DNA from: Tepidimonas sp.
GTDB lineage: Bacteria; Pseudomonadota; Gammaproteobacteria; Burkholderiales; Burkholderiaceae_C
Direction: 5' to 3'
Length of the DNA stretch: 8,796 bases
Assembly (NCBI GenBank): GCA_025054905.1
Contig: JANWZF010000283.1
Location: 1-8,796, forward strand
In this document: positions 1-6,956 of the stretch, piece by piece
Layout: each line of letters starts with the position of its first letter
Numbering within the stretch: the stretch's first letter is position 1
The notes under the pieces: generated by a model
What the model saw: only the letters and a program-made list of their open reading frames with translations
Told to the model about the DNA's origin: nothing
Databases searched by the model: none
Program-made: the position numbers and the translations under genes

Positions 1-687
1 CAGATCGCCGGGCTGCAGCCCGGCGGTCATGCGGTCCAGGTCGATGAAGCCGGTGGGCACCCCCGTGATGTCGTTGGGGTTGTCGGCCATTTCCTGCACG
101 CGGTCCAGCAGCTCGACCACGAGCTTGTCCATCGACTGAAAACCCTGCTTGAGGCGGCTGCCTTCTTCGCCGATGGACAGGATTTTCTGCTCGGCTTCAT
201 CGAGGATCGTGGCCACGGGCTTGCCACGGGGGGCCAGCGCCTGCGCCGCAATCTCGTCGCTGGCGCTGATCAGCTTGCGCAGGATCGCGCGCTCGCGCAC
301 GATCTCGGCGTAGCGGCGGATGTTGGCCGCGCTGGGCACAAACTGCGCGAGCTGGTTCAGGTAGACCAAGCCTCCGACGTCGTCGGCACGCCCAAGCGTG
401 GCCAGGTGCTCGTGCACGGTGATGACATCGGCCGGCTTGCCCGCCCCGATCAGGGCATCGATGGCGGCAAAGATCTGGCGGTGCTCGGGGCGATAGAAGT
501 CGCTGTCGGTGATCAGGTCCGCGACGCGGTCCCAAGCGCCGTTGTCCAGCAGCAGCCCCCCCAGCACGCTGGATTCGGCCTCCAGCGAATGCGGCGGCAC
601 GCGCAGGGCCGCCAGCTGCGCATCGTGCTCCAGCGGCGGCAGCAACGGGCCGCCCGGGGATGGTTCAAGGATCGTGTCGTGCTCCAT
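1..687 (-). CDS. dnaB: Replicative DNA helicase DnaB, N-terminal half (3' end beyond window)
   Basis: DnaB is the hexameric 5'-3' helicase that unwinds the replication fork and recruits primase. The minus strand reads in frame for 229 residues from the ATG at 685-687 to the window edge; the family is usually about 460 residues, so half is missing. Residues about 27-130 form the N-terminal primase-interaction domain, with 'RVPPHSLEAE' at 29-38, 'VLGGLLLDN' at 41-49 and 'FVPSAANIRRYAEIVRER' at 116-133. A helical linker follows (about 140-200). The start of the RecA-like domain is 'TGVPTGFIDLDRMTAGLQPGDL' at 208-229, just before Walker A would appear. The start is supported by the family-typical N-terminus, although no clear Shine-Dalgarno precedes it. 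The gap to the upstream EAL-protein gene is 65 bp, so the two may share a transcript. I see no intein within the visible part. Confidence 0.96.
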   Translation of the reverse strand, partial: MEHDTILEPSPGGPLLPPLEHDAQLAALRVPPHSLEAESSVLGGLLLDNGAWDRVADLITDSDFYRPEHRQIFAAIDALIGAGKPADVITVHEHLATLGRADDVGGLVYLNQLAQFVPSAANIRRYAEIVRERAILRKLISASDEIAAQALAPRGKPVATILDEAEQKILSIGEEGSRLKQGFQSMDKLVVELLDRVQEMADNPNDITGVPTGFIDLDRMTAGLQPGDL

Positions 688-752
688 GGCAGCGCATTGT
701 GGCAGCAACGCCGCGCCCTTGCGCCCGTGGTCGCGGGCCCAAGGCCCAGGAC

Positions 753-3401
753 TCAAGCCAGCGTCGGAGGGCCCAACCAGCGCTGATGCCATCCGGCCGC
801 ATCGTGCTTGCGCACCAGCGTCGCCAAGTCGGCTTCTTCCAGCGCGGCGCTGAAGAGCCAGCCCTGCATCAAGTCGCAGCCGACCCCGGCCAAAAACGTC
901 GCCTGCTCCACGGTCTCCACCCCTTCGGCGATGGTGGTCAGGCCCAACGTGTGCGCCAGCTGCACAATGGCACAGATGATGGCTTCGGCGTCGGCGTCGC
1001 GTCCGATATCCACAACGAACGCGCGATCGATCTTCAGGCGGGCAAAGCCGAGCCGCCGCAAATAGGCCAGCGACGAGTAGCCGGTGCCGAAATCGTCGAT
1101 CGCCACCGGGAAACCCGCCTCCACCAACGGGCGCAGGGTCTGCCGCGCAACCTCGGCCTCGCCAGCCGTGACCGACTCGGTGACCTCCAGCTCCAGCCGG
1201 CCCGGTGCCACACCCTGACGCTCGGCCAGCTCGCGCAAGCGCTGGGCAAACTCGGGCCGGCGCAGCTGCAGCACCGACACGTTGACCGCCACGTAAGGAG
1301 CACCCGGCCATTCGGCCCACCGGCGCACCGCAGCCAGCGCCTCGCGCAGCACCCAGTCCCCGATTTCGACGATGCGGCCGGAACTCTCGGCCACCGGGAT
1401 GAACTCCGCCGGTGCGATCGATCCCCACTCCGGATGTTGCCAGCGCAGCAGCGCCTCGGCCCCAACGATGCGGCCATCCCGCAGACTGATCTGCGGCTGG
1501 TACAGCAACCGCAGCTCACTGCGCGCCACCGCCTGCGCCAGCGCGCTGGACAGTTTGAGCAGGCGATCGGAGCGATGCTGCAGCTCGGCAGTGTAAAAGC
1601 GCAGCGAGTTGCGCGCCGTCTGTTTGGCCTGGTGCATGGCCGCGTCGGCACGCCGCAGCAGCTCATCGGCATCGTCGCCATCGTCCGGAAACAGCGCGAT
1701 GCCGATCGTGGCCCCCAACCCGATTTCAACCCCCTGGATCTGATAGGGGCGCGCCACCGCCTCCAGCAGCGCCTGGGCACGCTGGGCTGCGGTACTGCCG
1801 TCGACGTCGACCAGCACCAGCACGAATTCGTCGCTGGCGGCACGCGCCACCACGTCATGCGGCCCACACAGCGCCTGCAGACGCTGCGCCACCTCGATCA
1901 ACAGCGCATCGCCCGTGCTCAGCCCCTGCGCCTCGTTGACGGTCTTGAAATGATCCAGATCCAACGCCAGCACCGCCAGCGCCTGCCGCTGCAGGCGCGC
2001 CGCCGACAGCAAGGCGGCCAGTCGCTCCTGGAGGTAGGTGCGGTTGGGCAAGCGGGTCAGCTGGTCGTAACGCGCCAACCGTTCGATGCGTTCCTGCGCC
2101 GCGCGCCGCTCGGAAATGTCGCGTGTGACGCCGCGCACCTCGATGTGGCCATCGTCGGGATTGCGCACCAGCGTGCTGACGACTTCGGTCCAGACGATGC
2201 TGCCGTCCTTGCGCAACTGAGGCAATTCCAGCACCACAGGTTCGCTCTGGGTCTGACCACTGGCTTCAAAGGCCGCCAGCCGACTGGCCAGCAATGCTCG
2301 CACCCGCGCGGCGGCCTGCGGCGGCAGACCCGCTTCCAGCGGCTGCGCCATCACCTCCTGCGGCTCCATGCCGCGCAAGCGCCGCACCGCCGGACTGACA
2401 TAGGTCAGACGCATCGTCTGGGGATCGAGCGTCCAGATCACATCAGTCAGCGATTCGGTCAACTCGCGGTAGCGGCGCTCGCTGCGCTGCAGGTCCTCGG
2501 TGGCCTGCCGCACCCGCCGCCGCAACCACATCGTCAGGCCTGCGAACAGGATCGCCATGCCCCCCAGCGTCGCCATGGCGGTGCTGGCCCAGGCGGGCCA
2601 ACCAACCGTTAGGCCCGGCGGCATCGCCCAGCGGCGCAGGATCTGGTGATAGGGCGAATTCGGATCCGCACTCCAGCGCAGCAAGTGCCGGTCGATGGCC
2701 GCCAGCACGTCACCGTGACGTCCGCGTGGAGCAGCGAAGTACAACCGCGTCGGGTTGAACACCACCGGCGTGCTGCGCAGTCCGTACGCATGCATGTGGT
2801 AGTCACCGAAGTGCACGTTGGCGGCCGCGGCATCGGCGCGCCCCGCAGCCACGACGGCAAAGGCATCGGCAAACGACTCCACCGGCACCAGCGTGGCGCG
2901 CAACCCAAAACCCTGCAGCATGCCTTGCAACACCGTCGCCTGCACGCTGTCACGCAGGACAGCGACGCGGCGACCTTCCAAATCCAGCACCGAGGTGATG
3001 TTGACCGCCGGGCTGCGGTAGATTTGCGACCAGCTCAGCAGCGCTGGCTGGACGTGAAAATCCATGCGCGCTTGACGTTCGCTGGTCAACGCCACGTCGG
3101 GCATCAGGTCGAGCTCGCCGCGCTCCAGGCGCTGCAAACATTCGGCCCAGCGGCATTCCTCGAATACCAAAGTCCAGTCTTCTTCCCGCGCGATGGCCTG
3201 CAGCAGCTCGACGAAGCTGCCCGATGGCTGGCCTTGGGCACCGCGGGTCAGCTTGGGCGGGTTGTCGTAAAACCCGACCTTGAGCGTGCGCACAGCGGCC
3301 TCGGCGACGTCACCCCACAGCGTCAGTCCGAGCCACAAGGCCACCATCACCCGCCTGTGACGGTCTTGGATGGACGAGTGCGCACGCTGCGTCGATGCCA
3401 T
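753..3401 (-). CDS. Membrane sensor c-di-GMP phosphodiesterase: SBP_bac_3 - TM - PAS - degenerate GGDEF - EAL
   Basis: This 882-residue protein should sense a periplasmic ligand and hydrolyse cyclic di-GMP in the cytoplasm. Domains in order: signal or anchor segment about 18-36; periplasmic solute-binding domain of the SBP_bac_3 type about 38-259; TM helix about 270-293; PAS about 308-433; GGDEF about 440-603; EAL about 615-865. The EAL signature is complete: E649-A-L-L-R-W, N707, E739, D769-D770-F-G-T-G, K790, E826, E829 and Q846, so phosphodiesterase activity is expected. The GGDEF motif reads A-S-D-E-F (522-526), and the inhibitory-site RxxD reads G-P-H-D (513-516). Cyclase activity is therefore unlikely. 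'YDQLTRLPNR' at 445-454, N489 and D498 are kept. The start is uncertain: the ATG at 3401 has no Shine-Dalgarno, while an in-frame ATG at 3347 (residue 19) follows an AGGCGG. The ligand cannot be named. dnaB follows after 65 bp and a tRNA gene lies upstream. Confidence 0.94.
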   Translation of the reverse strand: MASTQRAHSSIQDRHRRVMVALWLGLTLWGDVAEAAVRTLKVGFYDNPPKLTRGAQGQPSGSFVELLQAIAREEDWTLVFEECRWAECLQRLERGELDLMPDVALTSERQARMDFHVQPALLSWSQIYRSPAVNITSVLDLEGRRVAVLRDSVQATVLQGMLQGFGLRATLVPVESFADAFAVVAAGRADAAAANVHFGDYHMHAYGLRSTPVVFNPTRLYFAAPRGRHGDVLAAIDRHLLRWSADPNSPYHQILRRWAMPPGLTVGWPAWASTAMATLGGMAILFAGLTMWLRRRVRQATEDLQRSERRYRELTESLTDVIWTLDPQTMRLTYVSPAVRRLRGMEPQEVMAQPLEAGLPPQAAARVRALLASRLAAFEASGQTQSEPVVLELPQLRKDGSIVWTEVVSTLVRNPDDGHIEVRGVTRDISERRAAQERIERLARYDQLTRLPNRTYLQERLAALLSAARLQRQALAVLALDLDHFKTVNEAQGLSTGDALLIEVAQRLQALCGPHDVVARAASDEFVLVLVDVDGSTAAQRAQALLEAVARPYQIQGVEIGLGATIGIALFPDDGDDADELLRRADAAMHQAKQTARNSLRFYTAELQHRSDRLLKLSSALAQAVARSELRLLYQPQISLRDGRIVGAEALLRWQHPEWGSIAPAEFIPVAESSGRIVEIGDWVLREALAAVRRWAEWPGAPYVAVNVSVLQLRRPEFAQRLRELAERQGVAPGRLELEVTESVTAGEAEVARQTLRPLVEAGFPVAIDDFGTGYSSLAYLRRLGFARLKIDRAFVVDIGRDADAEAIICAIVQLAHTLGLTTIAEGVETVEQATFLAGVGCDLMQGWLFSAALEEADLATLVRKHDAAGWHQRWLGPPTLA

Positions 3402-3410
3402 GCAGGCATC
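3394..3410. repeat. Perfect 6-bp inverted repeat spanning the EAL-protein start codon
   Basis: GATGCC and GGCATC flank a 5-base spacer, and the ATG proposed for the EAL protein (3399-3401) lies at the spacer/arm boundary. In RNA this would form a 6-bp hairpin with the start codon in its loop. It could limit translation, act as a DNA operator, or simply indicate that the real start is the downstream ATG at 3347. The pairing is seen directly; any function is inference. Confidence 0.35.
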
Positions 3411-3435
3411 TTAGTCGATGGTCGGGGCGTGCGCT

Positions 3436-3447
3436 GCAGTGAACTGC
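3436..3447. repeat. Short palindrome upstream of the EAL-protein gene
   Basis: GCAGT and ACTGC flank a 2-base spacer, centred about 40 bp before the ATG at 3401. The position, in the only gap upstream of this gene, fits a regulator-binding site. A 5-bp arm is short enough to occur by chance in GC-rich DNA, and no regulator is implied. Confidence 0.22.
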
Positions 3448-3499
3448 TGACCCGCTACGGATGTCGTCGAATCAGCGGTGTGGGCTTGGCGAGGTTTTT

Positions 3500-3520
3500 C
3501 AAGCCGTTGTGATGGGCTTG
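3500..3520 (-). terminator. Possible hairpin just downstream of tRNA-Val
   Basis: CAAGCC (3500-3505) and GGCTTG (3515-3520) can pair across a 9-base loop, beginning one base after the tRNA CCA end. On the tRNA (minus) strand it is followed by GAAAAACC rather than a T-run. It is thus not a standard intrinsic terminator; it may help tRNA 3' processing or stop transcription weakly. Confidence 0.2.
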
Positions 3521-3521
3521 T

Positions 3522-3598
3522 TGGTAGGCGCGATTGGACTCGAACCAACGACCCCCACCATGTCAAGGTGGTGCTCTAACCAGCTGAGCTACGCGCCT
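3522..3598 (-). tRNA. tRNA-Val(GAC)
   Basis: The complement folds as a full 77-nt tRNA including an encoded CCA. The acceptor stem AGGCGCG pairs with CGCGCCT, followed by discriminator A. The D-arm is GCTC/GAGC around AGCTGGTTA. The anticodon stem CCACC/GGTGG encloses the loop TTGACAT, giving anticodon GAC (complement of 3562-3564), which reads valine codons GUC and GUU. The T-arm is GTTGG-TTCGAGT-CCAAT, with one G-U pair. The gene sits between relA and the EAL-protein gene on the same strand and has its own promoter-like box. I see no integrase or duplicated tRNA 3' end to suggest use as an attachment site. Confidence 0.97.
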
Positions 3599-3637
3599 GA
3601 AGGTCGCATCGGCTTGCTTGTTGCCGAAAGAAGCCAC

Positions 3638-3643
3638 ATTATA
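3638..3643 (-). promoter_or_regulatory. Consensus -10 box for tRNA-Val
   Basis: The complement reads TATAAT, a perfect sigma-70 -10 hexamer in the 66-bp gap after relA, preceded by GGC. It predicts a transcript start near 3630, about 30 bases before the mature tRNA 5' end. No good -35 is visible; the hexamer 17 bases upstream (3661-3666, at the relA stop) reads AGGGGA. The tRNA can therefore probably be transcribed independently of relA. Confidence 0.6.
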
Positions 3644-3664
3644 GCCCAAAACCAGCGGGTTCCC

Positions 3665-5896
3665 CTAGCGTCGCCAGACTTTCAAGACGCCTGGCACGTC
3701 GGCCAGCACGGCCATGACGCGCGCCACGCGCGAGGCATCGGTCACTTCCACGGTAAAAGTCATCCAGGCCACGTCCTTGACGGTCTGGGTTTGCACGCCG
3801 ACGACGTTGATTTTTTCGCGCGCGAACGCCTCGGAAATGTCGCGCAGCAGGCCCTGGCGGTCTTGGGCCTGGACGCCCACGTCCACCGGGTACACCGCCG
3901 CGTTCGGCCCGGCTGCGGCAGCACCTGCCCAGGCCACATCGATCACGCGGCTGGGCTGGCGCGCGGCCAGGGCGGCAAAATCCGGGCAGTCGGCACGGTG
4001 CACGCTGACACCTTTGCCGCGCGTGATGAACCCGCGGATGTCGTCGGGCGGAGCCGGCTTGCAACAGCGCGCCAGCGTCGTCATCAACGACCCCACCCCC
4101 ACCACCAGCACATCGCCGCGGCGCGCGGTGGGGGGCTGCCGCGTCTTGCGCACCACCAAGGGAGCAGCAGCTTCGGCCGGCGCGGTCGGTGCTGGCGCCA
4201 GGGCCTGCTCCACCGCCCGCAACGTGACAGCCTCCTTGCCCACGGCCTCGAACAGCGCCTCGGGCGTCGCAAAGCCCAGAGCCTCGGCCAGCGCGTCCAG
4301 GCTGATGCCGGTGCGACCCTCGCGCTGCAGCAGGCGTTCGACCTGCTCGCGTCCGCGCGCCATGTTTTCCTGGGCGGCCAAATGGTTGAACCAGGCCCGC
4401 ACCTTGGCCTTGGCACGGTGGCTGACGAGGTAGCCCGCCTCAGGGTTGAGCCAGTCGCGCGAGGGGCCACCTTCCTTGGCGGCGATGATTTCGACCGTCT
4501 GTCCGGTGGCCAGCGGCGTGTTGAGCGGCACCATCTGTCCATCGACACGCGCGCCGCGGCAGCGGTGACCGAGGTCGGTGTGCACGGCATAGGCAAAGTC
4601 GATCGGCGTGGCACCTTGAGGCAGCTCGACGATGGCAGCCTGCGGCGTGAAGACATAAATCGTGTCATCGAACAGCCCGTGGGCCATGCCGCTGAGGTCG
4701 CGCTGCCACGCCAGCAACTGGCGCAGCACGGCGATCTTGGCATCGTACGAGGAGGCCGCCGACACGCCCGCGTAACCCTTGGTGCCGGCTTCCTTGTAAG
4801 CCCAGTGCGCCGCCACCCCGTGCTCCGCATGCTCGTGCATCGCGCGGGTGCGGATCTGGATTTCGAAGGCGCGCCCCTGCGCATCGCGCACAACGGTATG
4901 CAGCGACTGATAGCCGTTGGGCTTGGGGCGGGCGATGTAGTCGTCGAACTCCTCGGGCACCGGCGTGAAGTGCTCGTGCACCCAGGCCAGCACGCGGTAG
5001 CACTCCTCCACCGTGCCGACGATGACGCGCAGCGCGCGCAGGTCGTACACCTGATCGAAGGCCAACCCCTTGCCGCGCATCTTCTTGACGATGCTGACGA
5101 TGTGCTTGGGGCGCCCCTGCACCTGCACGTCCAGCCCGAGCGCGCGCAGCTCGCGCTCAAGGTGCTGGCGCACCTGCTCGACCAGGGTTTCACGCTCGAT
5201 GCGTTTTGCGTCCAGCAGCCGCGCGATCTCTTTGTAGGTCTCGGGCTCGAGGAAGCGAAAGGCCAGATCCTCCAGCTCCCACTTCAGCTGCCAGATGCCC
5301 AGCCGGTTGGCCAGCGGGGCAAACACCTGCAGCGCTTCGGCAGCCACCGAAGGCGGCGGGGATCGCTTGACCGCAGCGTGGTAGCGCAGCGTCTGCAGGC
5401 GCGAGGCCAGGCGCAGCAGCACCACACGCAGATCGCGCGAAAACGCCAGCAGCATCTTGCGCACGTTTTCGGTCTGGGCGCGATCCAGCTCGCTGGTGCT
5501 GGCTGCGGTGGCTGCCGGCTGCGCGCGCGCGCGTGCCTGTCGCTGCAACTGGATCAGCTTGTGGGTCTCCAGTGCCACGTCGGCCAGCGCTTCACCAAAG
5601 GCCTTGGCGATGCTGTCGCGCGGCCGGGCGAGATAGCCGACGGCATACACGAGGTAGGCGCACGCGCACAGCTCGGGTGTGCCGCCGATGCGGCGCAGGA
5701 TCTCGGCCACCCCGTCGGCGTGCGCCAGCGCCGGCTCACCCGTGTCCAGCCGCTCCGGTGCCAGCAACGGCTCGGCAAACGCGCGGGCACGCTGGCAGGC
5801 CCGTTCGTCGTGGGCCTGGGGCGTGTTGAGTGCGGCGTGAATGGCCGCAGCGCTGGCACGCGCCTCGGGTGGGTCGATGACAGCACCCGCTTTCAT
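3665..5896 (-). CDS. relA: (p)ppGpp synthetase RelA (GTP pyrophosphokinase)
   Basis: RelA transfers pyrophosphate from ATP to GTP or GDP, making (p)ppGpp when uncharged tRNA enters the ribosome. The 743-residue length matches monofunctional RelA. The N-terminal pseudo-hydrolase (about 40-180) lacks the HD pair: the expected region reads 'YLVYAVGYLARP' (81-92). The synthetase domain has 'RPKHIVSIVKK' (262-272), 'YDLRALRVIV' (284-293), the acidic E-F-D-D (316-319, the EXDD form typical of RelA rather than the RXKD of SpoT), 'PKPNGYQSLHT' (324-334) and 'EIQIRTRAMHEHAEHGVAAHW' across 345-365. TGS covers about 412-473. The C-C-K-P-A-P-P-D motif (611-618) and the ACT domain (about 670-743) complete the regulatory half. 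An Ala/Arg-rich low-complexity stretch at 120-135 interrupts the N-terminal domain. The ATG overlaps the stop of the upstream hydrolase as ATGA, so translation is probably coupled. A separate SpoT hydrolase would be expected elsewhere. Confidence 0.96.
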   Translation of the reverse strand: MKAGAVIDPPEARASAAAIHAALNTPQAHDERACQRARAFAEPLLAPERLDTGEPALAHADGVAEILRRIGGTPELCACAYLVYAVGYLARPRDSIAKAFGEALADVALETHKLIQLQRQARARAQPAATAASTSELDRAQTENVRKMLLAFSRDLRVVLLRLASRLQTLRYHAAVKRSPPPSVAAEALQVFAPLANRLGIWQLKWELEDLAFRFLEPETYKEIARLLDAKRIERETLVEQVRQHLERELRALGLDVQVQGRPKHIVSIVKKMRGKGLAFDQVYDLRALRVIVGTVEECYRVLAWVHEHFTPVPEEFDDYIARPKPNGYQSLHTVVRDAQGRAFEIQIRTRAMHEHAEHGVAAHWAYKEAGTKGYAGVSAASSYDAKIAVLRQLLAWQRDLSGMAHGLFDDTIYVFTPQAAIVELPQGATPIDFAYAVHTDLGHRCRGARVDGQMVPLNTPLATGQTVEIIAAKEGGPSRDWLNPEAGYLVSHRAKAKVRAWFNHLAAQENMARGREQVERLLQREGRTGISLDALAEALGFATPEALFEAVGKEAVTLRAVEQALAPAPTAPAEAAAPLVVRKTRQPPTARRGDVLVVGVGSLMTTLARCCKPAPPDDIRGFITRGKGVSVHRADCPDFAALAARQPSRVIDVAWAGAAAAGPNAAVYPVDVGVQAQDRQGLLRDISEAFAREKINVVGVQTQTVKDVAWMTFTVEVTDASRVARVMAVLADVPGVLKVWRR

Positions 5897-6903
5897 GGTT
5901 CAAGCAAAAAGTCTCGCACCACCTGCACCTGATCGGGCTGCACCAGCATCGGCGCATGGCCCACGCCGGGGAATTCGACCAGCCGCGCGCGCGGCCCGCG
6001 CTGGGTCATCGCCAGCGCAGTGGCGCGCGACAGCAGATCGGACTCGGCCCCCCGCAGCAACAGGGTCGGGCAGGTGATGGCGTCGTACAGGGTCCACAAC
6101 ATCGCCGCGCTGGCATCGGCCGCCGCCTGCCCGGCGGCGCGCGCTGCGGCCGGATCGGCCGCCTCGGCAGCCTGCTGGGCCTGCGCCATGGCCCGAAACG
6201 GAAGCGCCAGCGCGGGGTCGTAGTGCAAACGCCAGCCACCGCCGGGGGCCGGGCGCAGCATCGGGCGCGTCAACGCCAGCCACTGCTGGCGCGTGTGGGG
6301 CCCGAAGGTGGGCGAGGCCGCCCACAGCGCATCGGCCGCCTCCTCAACGGTGGCAAACAGCGGGTCGGCGCCCACGTAGCGGGCAATGCGCTGAAGCGAC
6401 GCGGGCTCGATGACCGGCCCGACATCGTTGAGCACCAGCCGGTGCAGCGCCAGCGCGGGCTGCGCCGCCAGCGCCATGCCAATCAAGCCCCCCATGCTGG
6501 TGCCCACCCAGTCCACGGCCAGCGCCAGCGGATCGGCCGAGCCGGTGGCCAGCGCGTGCTGCTGGCGCAGATGGGCCACCACGGCGGCCAGATCGGCGAC
6601 GTAGGTCGGCAGCTGATAGCCCATCGGATCCTCGAGCCAGTCACTGGCGCCGCGGCCAGCGACATCGACCGCCGCCACCGCCATGTGGGGGGCCAGCGCC
6701 TGGGCCAGCACGTCAAAATCGCGCCCCTGCCGCGTCAGGCCGTGCACGCACACCACAACCCGGTCGGGCCAAGGTCGACCGGTGGCGTTCCACCACCACG
6801 ATGCGACATGGCGCGGCCCCCCACCGCGCGCGGCCGGGCCGGGGACAGGAATGCGGATGAGGGTCGGTTCCATCGCGGCGGTACCGGTGCCGCCATGCGG
6901 CAC
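5893..6903 (-). CDS. Alpha/beta-fold hydrolase, translationally coupled to relA
   Basis: This 336-residue protein is a cytoplasmic alpha/beta hydrolase; there is no signal peptide. Visible landmarks are the oxyanion H54-G55 in 'VVVCVHGLTRQGRDF', 'VDVAGRGASDW' (79-89), the nucleophile elbow G134-T-S136-M-G138, the acid D289 in 'RGAESDLLS' and the catalytic H316 in 'FPGVGHAPML'. The triad is thus S136-D289-H316. A cap region about 164-270 is alanine-rich. The substrate cannot be told; family members include esterases, haloperoxidase-like enzymes and C-C bond hydrolases. The start is uncertain: neither the ATG at 6903 nor an in-frame ATG at 6873 (residue 11, 'MEPTLIRIPVPG') has a Shine-Dalgarno, and conserved fold begins after both. 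Its TGA overlaps the relA ATG by four bases, so it is the first gene of a likely two-gene operon. It diverges from the dehydrogenase gene across 53 bp. Confidence 0.93.
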   Translation of the reverse strand: MPHGGTGTAAMEPTLIRIPVPGPAARGGGPRHVASWWWNATGRPWPDRVVVCVHGLTRQGRDFDVLAQALAPHMAVAAVDVAGRGASDWLEDPMGYQLPTYVADLAAVVAHLRQQHALATGSADPLALAVDWVGTSMGGLIGMALAAQPALALHRLVLNDVGPVIEPASLQRIARYVGADPLFATVEEAADALWAASPTFGPHTRQQWLALTRPMLRPAPGGGWRLHYDPALALPFRAMAQAQQAAEAADPAAARAAGQAAADASAAMLWTLYDAITCPTLLLRGAESDLLSRATALAMTQRGPRARLVEFPGVGHAPMLVQPDQVQVVRDFLLEP

Positions 6904-6905
6904 GC

Positions 6906-6911
6906 TATAGT
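6906..6911 (+). promoter_or_regulatory. Possible -10 box for the 3-hydroxybutyrate dehydrogenase gene
   Basis: TATAGT matches 5 of 6 bases of the sigma-70 -10 hexamer, 45 bases before the ATG. No recognisable -35 lies 16-18 bases upstream (around 6883-6888 it reads ACCGGT). The site may be weak, activator-dependent or chance. A TTCGAA palindrome (6911-6916) overlaps its last base. Confidence 0.35.
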
Positions 6912-6924
6912 TCGAATCGTGTTC

Positions 6925-6942
6925 GTGATCCTAACGGATCGC
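6925..6942 (+). promoter_or_regulatory. Leader hairpin abutting the dehydrogenase ribosome binding site
   Basis: GATCC (6927-6931) and GGATC (6936-6940) pair across the loop TAAC. In RNA the stem extends by a U-G and a G-C pair to 6925/6942, ending one base before the Shine-Dalgarno. It does not cover the Shine-Dalgarno as drawn. It might protect the mRNA 5' end, or as DNA serve as an operator for the divergent genes. Confidence 0.3.
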
Positions 6943-6950
6943 AAGGAGGT
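6943..6950 (+). promoter_or_regulatory. Strong Shine-Dalgarno of the 3-hydroxybutyrate dehydrogenase gene
   Basis: AAGGAGGT is a full 8-base match to the 16S anti-Shine-Dalgarno and stands 6 bases from the ATG at 6957. It fixes the start and implies high translation. It contrasts with the other genes here, most of which lack a clear Shine-Dalgarno. Confidence 0.9.
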
Positions 6951-6956
6951 CGTTCG

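Noticed and set aside
735..747. GGGCC-CAA-GGCCC hairpin between the EAL-protein gene and dnaB as a terminator
   Set aside because: The stem is only 5 bp with a 3-base loop and no T-run; such repeats are expected by chance at this GC content.
660..2612. Open frame of 650 codons on the plus strand opposite the EAL-protein gene
   Set aside because: It lies entirely antisense to a well-supported multi-domain gene. Its composition (Gln/Arg/His-rich, no recognisable domain) is typical of the reverse frame of GC-rich coding DNA.
3522..3598. tRNA-Val as an integration site for a mobile element
   Set aside because: No integrase, no repeated tRNA 3' end and no foreign-looking DNA beside it.
3461..5932. 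Open frame of 823 codons on the plus strand opposite relA
   Set aside because: It runs antisense through the tRNA gene and nearly all of relA, has no domain and no ribosome binding site, and is a GC-content artefact.
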